44,342 nt of DNA, taken from an uncultured bacterium (lineage in GTDB: Bacteria > Patescibacteriota > Minisyncoccia > Phycocordibacterales > PALSA-1337). The notes beneath the pieces were generated by a model that worked only from the letters and a program-made list of their open reading frames with translations, made no database searches and was not told the DNA's origin. Both the position numbers and the translations under genes were made by a program. The stretch lies in the NCBI GenBank assembly GCA_903825415.1, contig CAIKAN010000090.1, positions 1 to 44,342 of the forward strand, written 5' to 3'. Shown in pieces: positions 17,783 through 26,661 of the stretch (the stretch's first letter is position 1; every line of letters begins with the position of its first letter).

Positions 17783-18391
17783 ATGAAAAATCACCCTAAA
17801 TACGAGCGCACCCTCGTCATTATCAAGCCAGATGGAGTGCAGAGGACTTTGGTAGGAGAGATCATCAGGAGATATGAGCGCACAGGTCTGAAATTAGCCG
17901 CTATCAAGATGTGCGTACCGACTGCCGAGATGGTCGAGAGGCATTATACTCTTGATCCCGAATGGAGGCTCAAGACCGGGCTCAAATCTATCAAAGGCTA
18001 CACTGACAAAAATCTCACTCCGCCGCATACTGATCCTCTGAAGGTCACTGAGATAGTCTTGAAGAATCTGACGAAATATTTGACTAGCGGTCCAGTGATC
18101 GCCATGGTTTGGCAAGGAGCTCATGCCGTAGAACTAGTCAGGAAGATCACCGGAGGCACGGAGCCTAGGACTTCCGATGTTGGCACCATAAGAGGAGACT
18201 ATGTCCTCGATTCATATGTGATGAGCGATGTAGATGGCAGAGCCGTTCGCAATCTTGTGCATGCCTCTGGTTCGGTCAAAGAAGCCGAAGATGAGATCGC
18301 TCATTGGTTCAAAAAGAGCGAGATAATGGACTATAATATCGTGAGCGATAAGATCTTGTATGATGTCAATCTTGATGGAATTCTTGAATAG
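17783..18391 (+). CDS. ndk: nucleoside-diphosphate kinase
   Basis: ERTLVIIKPDGVQRTLVGEIIRRYE... RNLVHASGSVKEAEDEIAHWF. Confidence 0.93.
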   Translation: MKNHPKYERTLVIIKPDGVQRTLVGEIIRRYERTGLKLAAIKMCVPTAEMVERHYTLDPEWRLKTGLKSIKGYTDKNLTPPHTDPLKVTEIVLKNLTKYLTSGPVIAMVWQGAHAVELVRKITGGTEPRTSDVGTIRGDYVLDSYVMSDVDGRAVRNLVHASGSVKEAEDEIAHWFKKSEIMDYNIVSDKILYDVNLDGILE

Positions 18392-18673
18392 TGTCCCAAC
18401 TCTCTATTCACTTGCATTGTTCTCTGAGAGAGATAAAATTAGTTCAGATTGCGGGAGTAAAACCCTATACCAATAAATACGGGAAACCAATGAGTGGCTC
18501 GACACTTCAAACGAAATCCGCTTGCAGTGTCGAGCCTCTCGAATTCGTCGGCACCTTGGTGCTCGATGTGAGGTCACCCACCTGGTAAACCAGGTATGGT
18601 ACTCCTGCAGTCCATGAAGCACATCCGAAATACGACAGTATGGCGGGTGTTTTTCATTTAGGGGCATTTCCCG

Positions 18674-18679
18674 TATAAT
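18674..18679 (+). promoter_or_regulatory. -10 TATAAT 8 nt upstream of ATG (leaderless)
   Basis: TATAAT 18674-18679, ATG 18688; TTTTCA at -35 with 17-nt spacer. Confidence 0.55.
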
Positions 18680-18687
18680 GGTCAGAT

Positions 18688-19068
18688 ATGAAGACATATC
18701 TTTTCGCTCTGCTGGTCCTCTGTGTCGTCTTGCTCATGCACATGATCGGGCTCCGAGGGCTATATGTCCACTTTCCTCCATACGATATCATTCTTCACAT
18801 CTTAGGCGGCATAGGCATAGGTTTGGCCGTATCTGCCTTTATTAAGATTCATGGCCGAAATATAGTCCATAAGCGCTTGGCTGTTATTATCGGGGTGCTT
18901 ATCATCGGTTTGATCTGGGAATTGTTCGAAGTCTATTATGATATAGCTGGTTATCCTCTATGGACGACGCCTTATTTCATCGACACAGCAAAGGATCTAC
19001 TCGACGACATTATCGGGGGTTCATTGGCTGCTTGGATCGCTATAAGGCCATTAATAACGAATAAATAA
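18688..19068 (+). CDS. small integral membrane protein
   Basis: Four hydrophobic helices; IIGLIWELFEVYYD. Confidence 0.75.
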   Translation: MKTYLFALLVLCVVLLMHMIGLRGLYVHFPPYDIILHILGGIGIGLAVSAFIKIHGRNIVHKRLAVIIGVLIIGLIWELFEVYYDIAGYPLWTTPYFIDTAKDLLDDIIGGSLAAWIAIRPLITNK

Positions 19069-20435
19069 TGGATTCGAAGACTTCCATCACATTCTGTTCA
19101 GGAGTCAGCACGGTGACTGGCGCTAATTTTCTCTTGGAAACATCCAGCAAGTCTCGTATCCTCATTGATTGCGGCATGATCCAGGGTGAGAAGTTCTCCG
19201 AGGAAATGAACCGAGAGCCGTTCTTGTATGAACCGGCATCCATTCAAGCCTTGATAGTGACACATGCCCATCTTGATCATGTTGGTAGAATTCCAAAACT
19301 GGTCAAGGAAGGATTCAAGGGCGCCATATATTCGACGCCGGAAACAAGAGATTTGGCGGAATTGGTCATGGAAGACGCCGCGGGTATATTGGCTATGGAT
19401 GCCGAGCGCGATGGTGTCGATCCTTTATATACCTTGACTGATGTGCAGGCTGTTTATCCTTTTTGGAAGACTATTCCATATCACCAAAGTACGGAGATAA
19501 CTCCGGATGTCTCTATTTACTTGAAAGATGCAGGGCACATTCTGGGGTCTTCCATGACTGAATTCACCATACCAAGCGGCAAGATCCTATTCACTGGCGA
19601 TCTTGGCAATTCTCCAGCTCCTCTTTTGAGAGATACGGAAGAGGTCGGGGAAGTCGATTATTTGGTAATGGAGAGCACGTATGGCGACAAGAATCATGAT
19701 TCCAAAGAATTGCGCGTCTCTGAATTCGAAAGGATCATAAAGGAGACTCTGGCTAGTGGAGGGACATTGGTCATACCGACATTTTCAATAGATAGAACAC
19801 AGGTTTTACTCTATGAATTGAATAATATGGTCGAACAAAAGCGGATACCGTCTGTGCCGATCTTTGTCGATTCTCCTATGGCCATCAAGGCTACGGATAT
19901 CTATTCCAAGAGCAGCGATCTATTCAATGATGCTGTGAAGAAACAGATAGCGGGAGGCGACGACATCTTCAAATTCCCTAGGCTTGAATTTACCATGTCC
20001 CAGAATGAATCTCGCGATATCGATCGCGCCAAAGGAGCGAAGATCATTCTAGCCGGTTCGGGCATGTCCGTAGGTGGCCGCGTCACCAGTCATGAGCAAA
20101 AATTCCTGCCAGATCCCAAGAGCACTATCTTATTGGTGGGCTATCAGACCAATGGTTCGCTCGGGCGCAGGCTGGCGGATGGCGATAAGATCGTGAGCAT
20201 TCACGGCAACAACGTTCAAGTTAAGGCTCACATAGAAACTCTCTATGGATTTTCGGCTCATAAAGATAGCGATCATCTAGTGGAATTCGTTTCCACAGCG
20301 ACCAAGAAATTGAAACAAGTCTTCGTCGTCATGGGCGAGCCCAAGTCTTCGATGTTCCTGACGCAGAGGATAAATGATGAGCTGGATGTGAAGGCGGCCA
20401 TGCCGGATAGGGGAGTGGGGTATGAGGTGAAGTGA
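19068..20435 (+). CDS. MBL-fold metallo-hydrolase with beta-CASP/RNA-specificity domain
   Basis: THAHLDHVGRIPKL, GDLGN, VMESTYGDKNH, C-terminal VKAHIETLYGFSAHKDSDHL. Confidence 0.93.
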   Translation: MDSKTSITFCSGVSTVTGANFLLETSSKSRILIDCGMIQGEKFSEEMNREPFLYEPASIQALIVTHAHLDHVGRIPKLVKEGFKGAIYSTPETRDLAELVMEDAAGILAMDAERDGVDPLYTLTDVQAVYPFWKTIPYHQSTEITPDVSIYLKDAGHILGSSMTEFTIPSGKILFTGDLGNSPAPLLRDTEEVGEVDYLVMESTYGDKNHDSKELRVSEFERIIKETLASGGTLVIPTFSIDRTQVLLYELNNMVEQKRIPSVPIFVDSPMAIKATDIYSKSSDLFNDAVKKQIAGGDDIFKFPRLEFTMSQNESRDIDRAKGAKIILAGSGMSVGGRVTSHEQKFLPDPKSTILLVGYQTNGSLGRRLADGDKIVSIHGNNVQVKAHIETLYGFSAHKDSDHLVEFVSTATKKLKQVFVVMGEPKSSMFLTQRINDELDVKAAMPDRGVGYEVK

Positions 20436-20546
20436 TGCAAGAATATGAAGGTTACATTTCTCCTAGTAAATATTTGTAAGACATCCACGACCAGACTGGA
20501 CAAATTACAGTACGTATGTTAATCTAATCAAAGATACTTTGACACA

Positions 20547-20595
20547 TTCGTCATAGCAGAAAGTGGCCATGATACTGCCTTTTTCTGCTATGACG
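20547..20595 (+). promoter_or_regulatory. 5'-leader hairpin of ORF 20604
   Basis: ttcgtcatagcaga ... tctgctatgacgaa; shares GTCATAGC/GCTATGAC core with 14935-14987. Confidence 0.75.
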
Positions 20596-20603
20596 AAACC
20601 ATC

Positions 20604-21434
20604 GTGGCCAAGTCGATAGCGGAACATATCAACGAAAGGTATAAACTCATGAATAATGAGGTAAAAACTATGTCACCGGGACTAGCGTTTCAGCTTCTCG
20701 CGGTTATTGCACAGCAGATTGGAAAAATCGGTCTCGGGTTTGATCAGGCGAAATTGCTGGTCGATAAGCCGAGTATCACGCGTCGACGCCTCGAGGCGTT
20801 GTGTGGAGAAAAAACGAGCTTGATCGTGCCGAACCATCAGTATGCGACGCTTGAACGTCTCGAAGTAGACCCCAACGGTTATCATCGCGATGACCCATGC
20901 GGCGAATACTTAGTAACGGTGGGTAAGGAAATTGAAGAGGCACTTGCTGCCTCGAATTCTCTTACCCGCAAATATGGAAATCGCGAAAAGCCTGCCAGTG
21001 TCCACAGATGTGACGTCGTCCATTCTGTCTCTGAAAAGGATGGTGCTCTCTATCCCGTTTTCCGTGAAGTGATGAGGTATCACGGCGCGGACGACTATTT
21101 GTGGGAGACTCTCCATGAGCGTCGTGCTCTCTGGACCACAAACGCTGTCTTGGGCATCCTCAGTGACGAGATTCATGATGGTAATGACCCGCTTGGTCTT
21201 ACGGAAATCAACGAGGAGGCCGTATTTCCAGTACTCCTCACGGAGAAGGAAAATATGTGTGAGCGCTTCAAGAGGAGTCCAGACCGCGTCGGTGCCTTGT
21301 TCGTGAGTCGGCGTGCTCCGATTCGTCAAAAAAGGGGATGGAGCGTTTCTCTAGTCGAAAGCCGTAATATTCCGCAGTTCCTGCGGAATCTCATTTATTT
21401 CGCTAATGACCCAGGTCCTTGTGTAGAAAGTTAG
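20604..21434 (+). CDS. hypothetical protein (cassette unit A cargo)
   Basis: 276-aa ORF; GTG/ATG start uncertain; flanked by leader hairpin and terminator. Confidence 0.7.
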   Translation: MAKSIAEHINERYKLMNNEVKTMSPGLAFQLLAVIAQQIGKIGLGFDQAKLLVDKPSITRRRLEALCGEKTSLIVPNHQYATLERLEVDPNGYHRDDPCGEYLVTVGKEIEEALAASNSLTRKYGNREKPASVHRCDVVHSVSEKDGALYPVFREVMRYHGADDYLWETLHERRALWTTNAVLGILSDEIHDGNDPLGLTEINEEAVFPVLLTEKENMCERFKRSPDRVGALFVSRRAPIRQKRGWSVSLVESRNIPQFLRNLIYFANDPGPCVES

Positions 21435-21464
21435 GCTGGGCTGCCAAATCGTTCATTGTTGTCA

Positions 21465-21500
21465 ACACCGTGGGGGTTAATACCCGCGGTGTATTTTTTT
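21465..21500 (+). terminator. rho-independent terminator after ORF 20604
   Basis: acaccgtgggggttaatacccgcggtgt followed by a T-rich run. Confidence 0.8.
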
Positions 21501-21542
21501 GGATAATTCAAGAAGAGAAACTTAATCTATCATAAAGACAAT

Positions 21543-21765
21543 TTCAAACAAAAAACCGCTCTTCGCGGTCTTTTGTTTGAAAGTAAAAAATGCTCTACTT
21601 GACCATCTTTGCGACCTTGGCGAAAGTCACAGGCTTAAATTCAGCGAGATGGGAGAGCCAAGTCTTCGATGTTTCTGACGCAGAGGATAAATGATGAGCT
21701 GGATGTGAAGGCGGTTATGTTGGATAGGGGGGTGGGGTATGAGGTGGAGTGATGCAAGAAATATG
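21543..21765. repeat. hybrid scar 1: rplT 3'-end remnant fused to MBL-gene 3'-end remnant
   Basis: gcgaccttggcgaaagtcacaggcttaaattcagcgagatggg (matches rplT 3' end) then gagccaagtcttcgatgtttctgacgcagaggataaatgatgagctggatgtgaaggcgg (matches 20337-20397). Confidence 0.92.
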
Positions 21766-21809
21766 ATTATGATATAAGATGGCTCGTAAATGATAAATTT
21801 GCCTACCTG

Positions 21810-21838
21810 TTGACAGACTATTAAGATTGGTGTAAGAT
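21810..21838 (+). promoter_or_regulatory. promoter TTGACA-N17-TAAGAT
   Basis: Hexamers at 21810-21815 and 21833-21838. Confidence 0.65.
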
Positions 21839-21949
21839 GTGTTTGGATTAAAAACAGCTTGGCTCAGCATCTCGGCTGGAGCAAAGCGGGCGCATGCCCA
21901 GTTGATGAGTCTTCTCAACGTACGGTTGAGGTAGCTCAAAGGAGCACAT

Positions 21950-22321
21950 ATGAAAATCAAAATATTCGAATCAACGGCGGCAGCAATCGCCGCACTGGTA
22001 GAATCGGCTGAATTGGTCCTTGGTCAACGGCTTCGGATGGGCCAGCACACCATCGAGTTTAACCCCGAACCTCAAGATGTGAAGGTGGTGGAAATCAACG
22101 GGACGTTACTCGGCTATGACCCAAATCAACCCATGCGGATTGATTTCGGTAGCCGTTTCTTCATGGCGTTCAATGAGGGCAATGATCAGCGTTGGAAACC
22201 GCGGGCGTCAGAATCGGTTTTCTATCTCGACCATCCAACTGATCGTTCGAATGTTTTCCGGCCTAAAACGTACCGCGTCACATGGGACGGCAAGGCCGGT
22301 CGACCGAAGCTAGTTGATTAG
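21950..22321 (+). CDS. hypothetical protein (cassette unit B cargo)
   Basis: 123-aa ORF preceded by AAAGGAG RBS and its own promoter. Confidence 0.7.
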   Translation: MKIKIFESTAAAIAALVESAELVLGQRLRMGQHTIEFNPEPQDVKVVEINGTLLGYDPNQPMRIDFGSRFFMAFNEGNDQRWKPRASESVFYLDHPTDRSNVFRPKTYRVTWDGKAGRPKLVD

Positions 22322-22500
22322 ACAAAACAAATTTTTCACACAACGCCGCAGCGAGAGCAGTCTCTCCCTGCGGTTTGCCTTATATGCTGTATATTGTTGG
22401 GCGAAATTGAAAGAGAATATACAGATTGTCGCATCATTCTTCATTCCAAAAAACGATTCAAATATCCGCTACGACTCCACTCATTGTTAAAAGCTGCATA

Positions 22501-22670
22501 TTCTTCAAACAAAAAACCGCTCTTCGCGATCTTGGCGAAGGTCTCAGGCTTGAATTCGGCGAGATGGGCGAGCCGAAGTCTTCATGTTTCTGACGCAGAG
22601 GATAAATGATGAGCTAGATATCAAAGCGGCCATGCCGGATAGGGGAGTGAAGTATGAGGTGGAGTGATGT
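22501..22670. repeat. hybrid scar 2: rplT 3'-end remnant fused to MBL-gene 3'-end remnant
   Basis: cttggcgaaggtctcaggcttgaattcggcgagatgggcgag then ccgaagtcttcatgtttctgacgcagaggataaatgatgag; same junction ATGGGCGAG as scar 1. Confidence 0.92.
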
Positions 22671-22803
22671 GGAAATGTTGGTGGGTGAATTATTCCTCGG
22701 TCCAAAAAAGTCTTCTAACATCCGCCATGTTGGTACAGTGTTTTTAATAAAATGCGACAACATCGAAATGACTTTTTAGCTCTAACCTGATAGACTTTTG
22801 TGT

Positions 22804-23370
22804 ATGGATCAAACTACTCAAAAAGTTGCCGATTATTGTGAAAAGCACTTCACAACAACCTTATTGAAGGCCGGCCCAGAATTTTCATATTTGGGAAAAC
22901 ATTTGCCATTGGTTATAAAATGGGCCAAACGATTACTTCAATTATATCCATATGCGAATAAGGAGGTTGTCATGAGTGCAGTTTGGTTACACGACATTGG
23001 TCAAATGATTGGAGATAAGAATATTGATCATGCGATTAACTCCGAAAATGAAGTTAATCGATTATTTTCAGAGGCAGGAATTTCAAAAGAGATTATGGAC
23101 AAAACAGCTCATTGTGCGAGAGCTCATAGATGTAAAGACGTTCAACCAGAGACACTCGAAGCTAAAATTGTGGCTGTTTCTGATTCGGCTAGTCACATGA
23201 CGGATTATGTTTATGTATCAATGATCACGACACAGGGAAAGGGAGCGGCATTGGGAAAATTAGAAAGGGACTATCGTGACATCAGGTTACTCCCAGAGCT
23301 AAAAAATGAATTAACTGAATTGTATTCAGCTTGGAAACATTTATTGGATGTGTTTCCGGTTATGGAGTAG
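22804..23370 (+). CDS. HD-domain phosphohydrolase (cassette unit C cargo)
   Basis: VVMSAVWLHDIGQMIG...HCARAHRCKD...AKIVAVSDSASH. Confidence 0.8.
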   Translation: MDQTTQKVADYCEKHFTTTLLKAGPEFSYLGKHLPLVIKWAKRLLQLYPYANKEVVMSAVWLHDIGQMIGDKNIDHAINSENEVNRLFSEAGISKEIMDKTAHCARAHRCKDVQPETLEAKIVAVSDSASHMTDYVYVSMITTQGKGAALGKLERDYRDIRLLPELKNELTELYSAWKHLLDVFPVME

Positions 23371-23530
23371 GGTAAGGTATAGGAATATATACACTAGCAT
23401 CATTCCTCTTCTCAAGAAGAGTTCGAACATCCTCTACGACGGCACGGTAATAACTTTTCAAAAAGGGGTATTCTTTAAACATAAGAACCGCGATTTGATT
23501 CGCGGTTCTTCTTTTGAGATTTAGAATGGA

Positions 23531-23875
23531 TTACTTTACCATCCTCGCGACCTTGGCGAAGGTCTCAGGCTTGAATTCGGCGAGATGGGCGAGAGATTTG
23601 CGATCGAGAGCAATGCCTTGCTTCTTGGCGGCACCGATCCATTTGCTGTAGGTGAGGCCGAGAGGGCGGAGGGCAGCGTTGATCTTCACATTCCAGAGAC
23701 GGCGGAATTCGCCTTTCTTGTCGCGGCGATGGGCGAAGGCATAGACTCCAGCATGCATGAGGGCGTCATTGGCGGCGCGCTCTGTGGTAGACCTGCGGAA
23801 ACGGAAGCCTTTGGCGGCTTTGAGGACACTCCTCCTATTCTTCATCGCATTGACTGCTTTTTTGACTCGGGACAT
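23531..23875 (-). CDS. rplT: 50S ribosomal protein L20
   Basis: MSRVKKAVNAMKNRRSVLKAAKGFRFRRS...RRLWNVKINAALRPLGLTYSKWI. Confidence 0.96.
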   Translation of the reverse strand: MSRVKKAVNAMKNRRSVLKAAKGFRFRRSTTERAANDALMHAGVYAFAHRRDKKGEFRRLWNVKINAALRPLGLTYSKWIGAAKKQGIALDRKSLAHLAEFKPETFAKVARMVK

Positions 23876-23886
23876 GGTAGTTAAAT

Positions 23887-24013
23887 TAAAAATAATTTCA
23901 AAATCCAAATTTCAAATTTCAAATCAATTTCAAAATCCAAAATCCAAAAAAAGCACCGTGATTTTGATATTTGGGCTTTGGATTTGATTTGAAATTTGAA
24001 ATTTGGATTTTGA
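23887..24013. repeat. intergenic inverted repeat of 'CAAAATCCAAA' words
   Basis: atttcaaaatccaaatttcaaatttcaaatc... mirrored by gatttgatttgaaatttgaaatttggattttg. Confidence 0.9.
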
Positions 24014-24023
24014 CATTCTATTG

Positions 24024-24212
24024 TTAAATATTCGCTAGGAAACGGCTCTTGGTCTTGTTATCCATCTTGACGTTCAACATGCGATGCTTGTTCAAGCTGG
24101 TAGATGAGCGCTCCTTGGCATTGTAATGGTTCTGTCCGGCTTTGCGCGAAAGGATCTTGCCGGTGCGGGTGACCTTGAGGCGCTTGGTATATGATTTGTT
24201 TGTTTTTATCAT
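24024..24212 (-). CDS. rpmI: 50S ribosomal protein L35
   Basis: MIKTNKSYTKRLKVTRTGKILSRKAGQNHYNAKERSS. Confidence 0.92.
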   Translation of the reverse strand: MIKTNKSYTKRLKVTRTGKILSRKAGQNHYNAKERSSTSLNKHRMLNVKMDNKTKSRFLANI

Positions 24213-24213
24213 G

Positions 24214-24858
24214 TTATTTTTTCTCGACTATTACGGTGATGCCTTTGGGACCTTTCAAAGGCAATTGCGACACTTTGTATTCTACGGTGATGAGCTTCAT
24301 GATGCGCTCCAATCGCTCTTTCAAGAAATTGAAGTCCATGTATTTGGCGCGGCCGATGAGATAGAGGTCTATCTTGACGCGATTGCCTTCAGCAAGCCAT
24401 TCGGAGACCCTCTTGGCTTTGAGCTCTAGGTCATGCTCGCCTGTGCCGATCTTGACCTGAACGCTCTTCATCTCGCTGGTTACGACGCGTGATTTGGTAG
24501 CTTTGGTCTTCTTCTTTTCATCGTACTGATACTTGCCATAATCCATTATCTTGGCAACCGGAGGATTCGCCAGAGGCGATACTTCGATCAAATCAAAACC
24601 TCGATTCTGTGCCTCTGTCAGGGCTTGGCTCAATGACAGAACACCTAGGTTTTCACCGTCTGCGGTTATTACGCGCAATGTGGCGGCCTTTATTTGATGG
24701 TTGATTCGTACTTTGATCAAGGGATTACAGGCTTTATTTATAGCATAGGGCGTGTTTTTACGCAACTTCTTAAAGAGCTCGGCACATATCGTTTTCTCGT
24801 GCAGGTTAAGGTCGCCTTCGCCGATTGCAACCGTATCTTGCTTTACCGGAGGCAGCAA
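24214..24858 (-). CDS. infC: translation initiation factor IF-3 (true start internal, near RINHQIKA)
   Basis: RINHQIKAATLRVITADGENLGVLSLSQALTEAQNRGFDLIEVSPLANPPVAKIMDYGKYQY; infC-rpmI-rplT order. Confidence 0.93.
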   Translation of the reverse strand: MLPPVKQDTVAIGEGDLNLHEKTICAELFKKLRKNTPYAINKACNPLIKVRINHQIKAATLRVITADGENLGVLSLSQALTEAQNRGFDLIEVSPLANPPVAKIMDYGKYQYDEKKKTKATKSRVVTSEMKSVQVKIGTGEHDLELKAKRVSEWLAEGNRVKIDLYLIGRAKYMDFNFLKERLERIMKLITVEYKVSQLPLKGPKGITVIVEKK

Positions 24859-24930
24859 GATACGGGCAATCGCTGCTACGGCTCAGATCGCATTAACCTG
24901 CACGAGAAAACGATATGTGCCGAGCTCTTT
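24772..24930. repeat. perfect 38-bp inverted repeat in the infC leader
   Basis: aaagagctcggcacatatcgttttctcgtgcaggttaa (24772-24809) and exact reverse complement (24893-24930), with nested ccgtatcttgct/agcaagatacgg stem. Confidence 0.95.
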
Positions 24931-26014
24931 ATAAAAACTTCCTTACCAGCTTAATGAGTATCTCCGGTATCTTGTCTATGAAGAACCTGTTGTGCCATTC
25001 TTTCAGAGATACTTCTTTTGATTCCTTGATGTCTCTTTCAAAATGAGAAGTCAGCGTCTTTGCGAATTCGGAGTCGGTGGTGATTATGTTCGCTTCGAAA
25101 TTATATAAGAGACTGATGCTATCGAGATTCATACTGCCGACAGACGACCATTTGCCATCAATGACTATCGTCTTGCCGTGAATGATATTGCCGTGATAGA
25201 GGAAGATATGAACTCCAGCTTCCAGAAGCGTATTGAAGAATGAGCGGGCTCCCAAATCGAGGGCAAAGTGGTCAGACTTTTCTGGAATGAGGATATTTAC
25301 GGATACGTCTCTTTTGGCGGCCAGCTTAAGGGAGTGAGCCAACCTCAGTGTAGGTACGAAATATGGAGCCGTCATATATATTGATCGTTCTGACTTGCGG
25401 ATCGCATGCAGAAGTTCCTTGTAGATATGTTTGCGACCAGGTCCCGGAGAATTGGTCACATATCGGAACTCATTATTTCTGGTGATGAAATGCTTGGTCA
25501 AGGGTCTGATCTTCTTGGAGCGTTCCCACATCCTATCGAATGAGCTCTCCATATCTGTGGCCACATCTCCTTCAAGGCGCACATTGGTATCGCGCCAATT
25601 CTTCATGCTGTCATTGATGCAGATGCTGCCGGTATAGCCTATATGGCTGTCGATCACTAGGGTGCGCCTGTGATTCCGAAGGAACCATGAACGGATATTA
25701 GGCATCTTGAGATAGCTGGGGGCCAAGGTCCTCCAGAAGACCAGCTCTATGCCTTTGTTCTCGAGCTCGTCAATGATGCCTGAGCCCCAGAAAGTGAAGC
25801 TGCCAGCTGCATCCCAGAGGAACCTCACTCTCACTCCGGCTTTGGCTCTTTCGGCGCAGATATTGATAAGCCTATTTCCCAGCTCATCGGCTGTGAAGAT
25901 GAATTGTTCCAAGACAATGCTCCTCTCAGCCTTGGCACAATCTGCCAGCATGGAATTCCAGGCTTGATGGTTATCGGGGTAGAGTGTCCAGTTTGTAGAA
26001 GGGTTTGAAGTCAT
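24929..26014 (-). CDS. phospholipase D / cardiolipin synthase-like protein
   Basis: NHRRTLVIDSHIGYTGS and HGKTIVIDGKWSSVGSMN motifs; ORF extension to 26068 lies in a repeat. Confidence 0.88.
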   Translation of the reverse strand: MTSNPSTNWTLYPDNHQAWNSMLADCAKAERSIVLEQFIFTADELGNRLINICAERAKAGVRVRFLWDAAGSFTFWGSGIIDELENKGIELVFWRTLAPSYLKMPNIRSWFLRNHRRTLVIDSHIGYTGSICINDSMKNWRDTNVRLEGDVATDMESSFDRMWERSKKIRPLTKHFITRNNEFRYVTNSPGPGRKHIYKELLHAIRKSERSIYMTAPYFVPTLRLAHSLKLAAKRDVSVNILIPEKSDHFALDLGARSFFNTLLEAGVHIFLYHGNIIHGKTIVIDGKWSSVGSMNLDSISLLYNFEANIITTDSEFAKTLTSHFERDIKESKEVSLKEWHNRFFIDKIPEILIKLVRKFL

Positions 26015-26019
26015 TACCA

Positions 26020-26140
26020 TAATAACCAATAACCAAACACCAATAACCAAGGAATAATCAATAACCAAGCTTCTACAGCGTCTTTTGATTATTGGGTATT
26101 GTTTGGTTATTGTATCTTGGTTATTGGTTATTTGCTAACC
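26020..26140. repeat. intergenic inverted repeat of 'AATAACCAA' words
   Basis: ataataaccaataaccaaacaccaataaccaagg... / ...ttgattattgggtattgtttggttattgtatcttggttattggttatt. Confidence 0.9.
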
Positions 26141-26156
26141 ATGTTAACATTATTCC

Positions 26157-26603
26157 ATGCCTATTCTGGTTGATTACAAAAAGGCGCATTTCAACTACGA
26201 GATCCTGGAGAAATTCGAGGCCGGTATAGAGCTGTCCGGCTTTGAAGTCAAATCCTTGAAGAAGAAGCAGGGCTCTCTGGAAGGGTCGTATGTCATCGTC
26301 CGCGGGGGAGAGGCTTTTGCCGTGGATGTGTTCGTGCCGCCATATCAGGAGAACAATACTCCCAAGGGCTATGAAGCCAGGAGGAATCGCAAGCTCATGC
26401 TCGATCGTACTGAGATACGGAGGCTGGCGGATATGGAAGGCGGCAAAGGGTTGACAATCGTCCCTATTTCAATATACAATAAAGGCGATCTCATCAAGGT
26501 TTCCGTAGCGGTAGTCAGGGGCAAGAAGAAATTCGACAAGAGAGAGACTATAAAGAAGAGGGAAACTGATAGGGAGATCAGGAGAGATATGAGAGATCGT
26601 TGA
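26157..26603 (+). CDS. smpB: SsrA-binding protein SmpB
   Basis: YEILEKFEAGIELSGFEVKSLKKKQGSLEGSYV; immediately upstream of tmRNA. Confidence 0.96.
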   Translation: MPILVDYKKAHFNYEILEKFEAGIELSGFEVKSLKKKQGSLEGSYVIVRGGEAFAVDVFVPPYQENNTPKGYEARRNRKLMLDRTEIRRLADMEGGKGLTIVPISIYNKGDLIKVSVAVVRGKKKFDKRETIKKRETDREIRRDMRDR

Positions 26604-26661
26604 CATAATTTGCATGCTCCACAGTGGTCAGGTTGAAAATTTTTTGTCGCAAGTGACAAAC

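Noticed and set aside
19068-20435. MBL-beta-CASP protein as part of a defence system
   Set aside because: Looks like a standard RNA-processing-type hydrolase; only its 3' end participates in the cassette scars.
21880-21945. Group II intron domain V-like fragment (ctcaacgtacggttgag)
   Set aside because: Only a short hairpin resembles it; no AGC triad or bulge arrangement and no intron ends.
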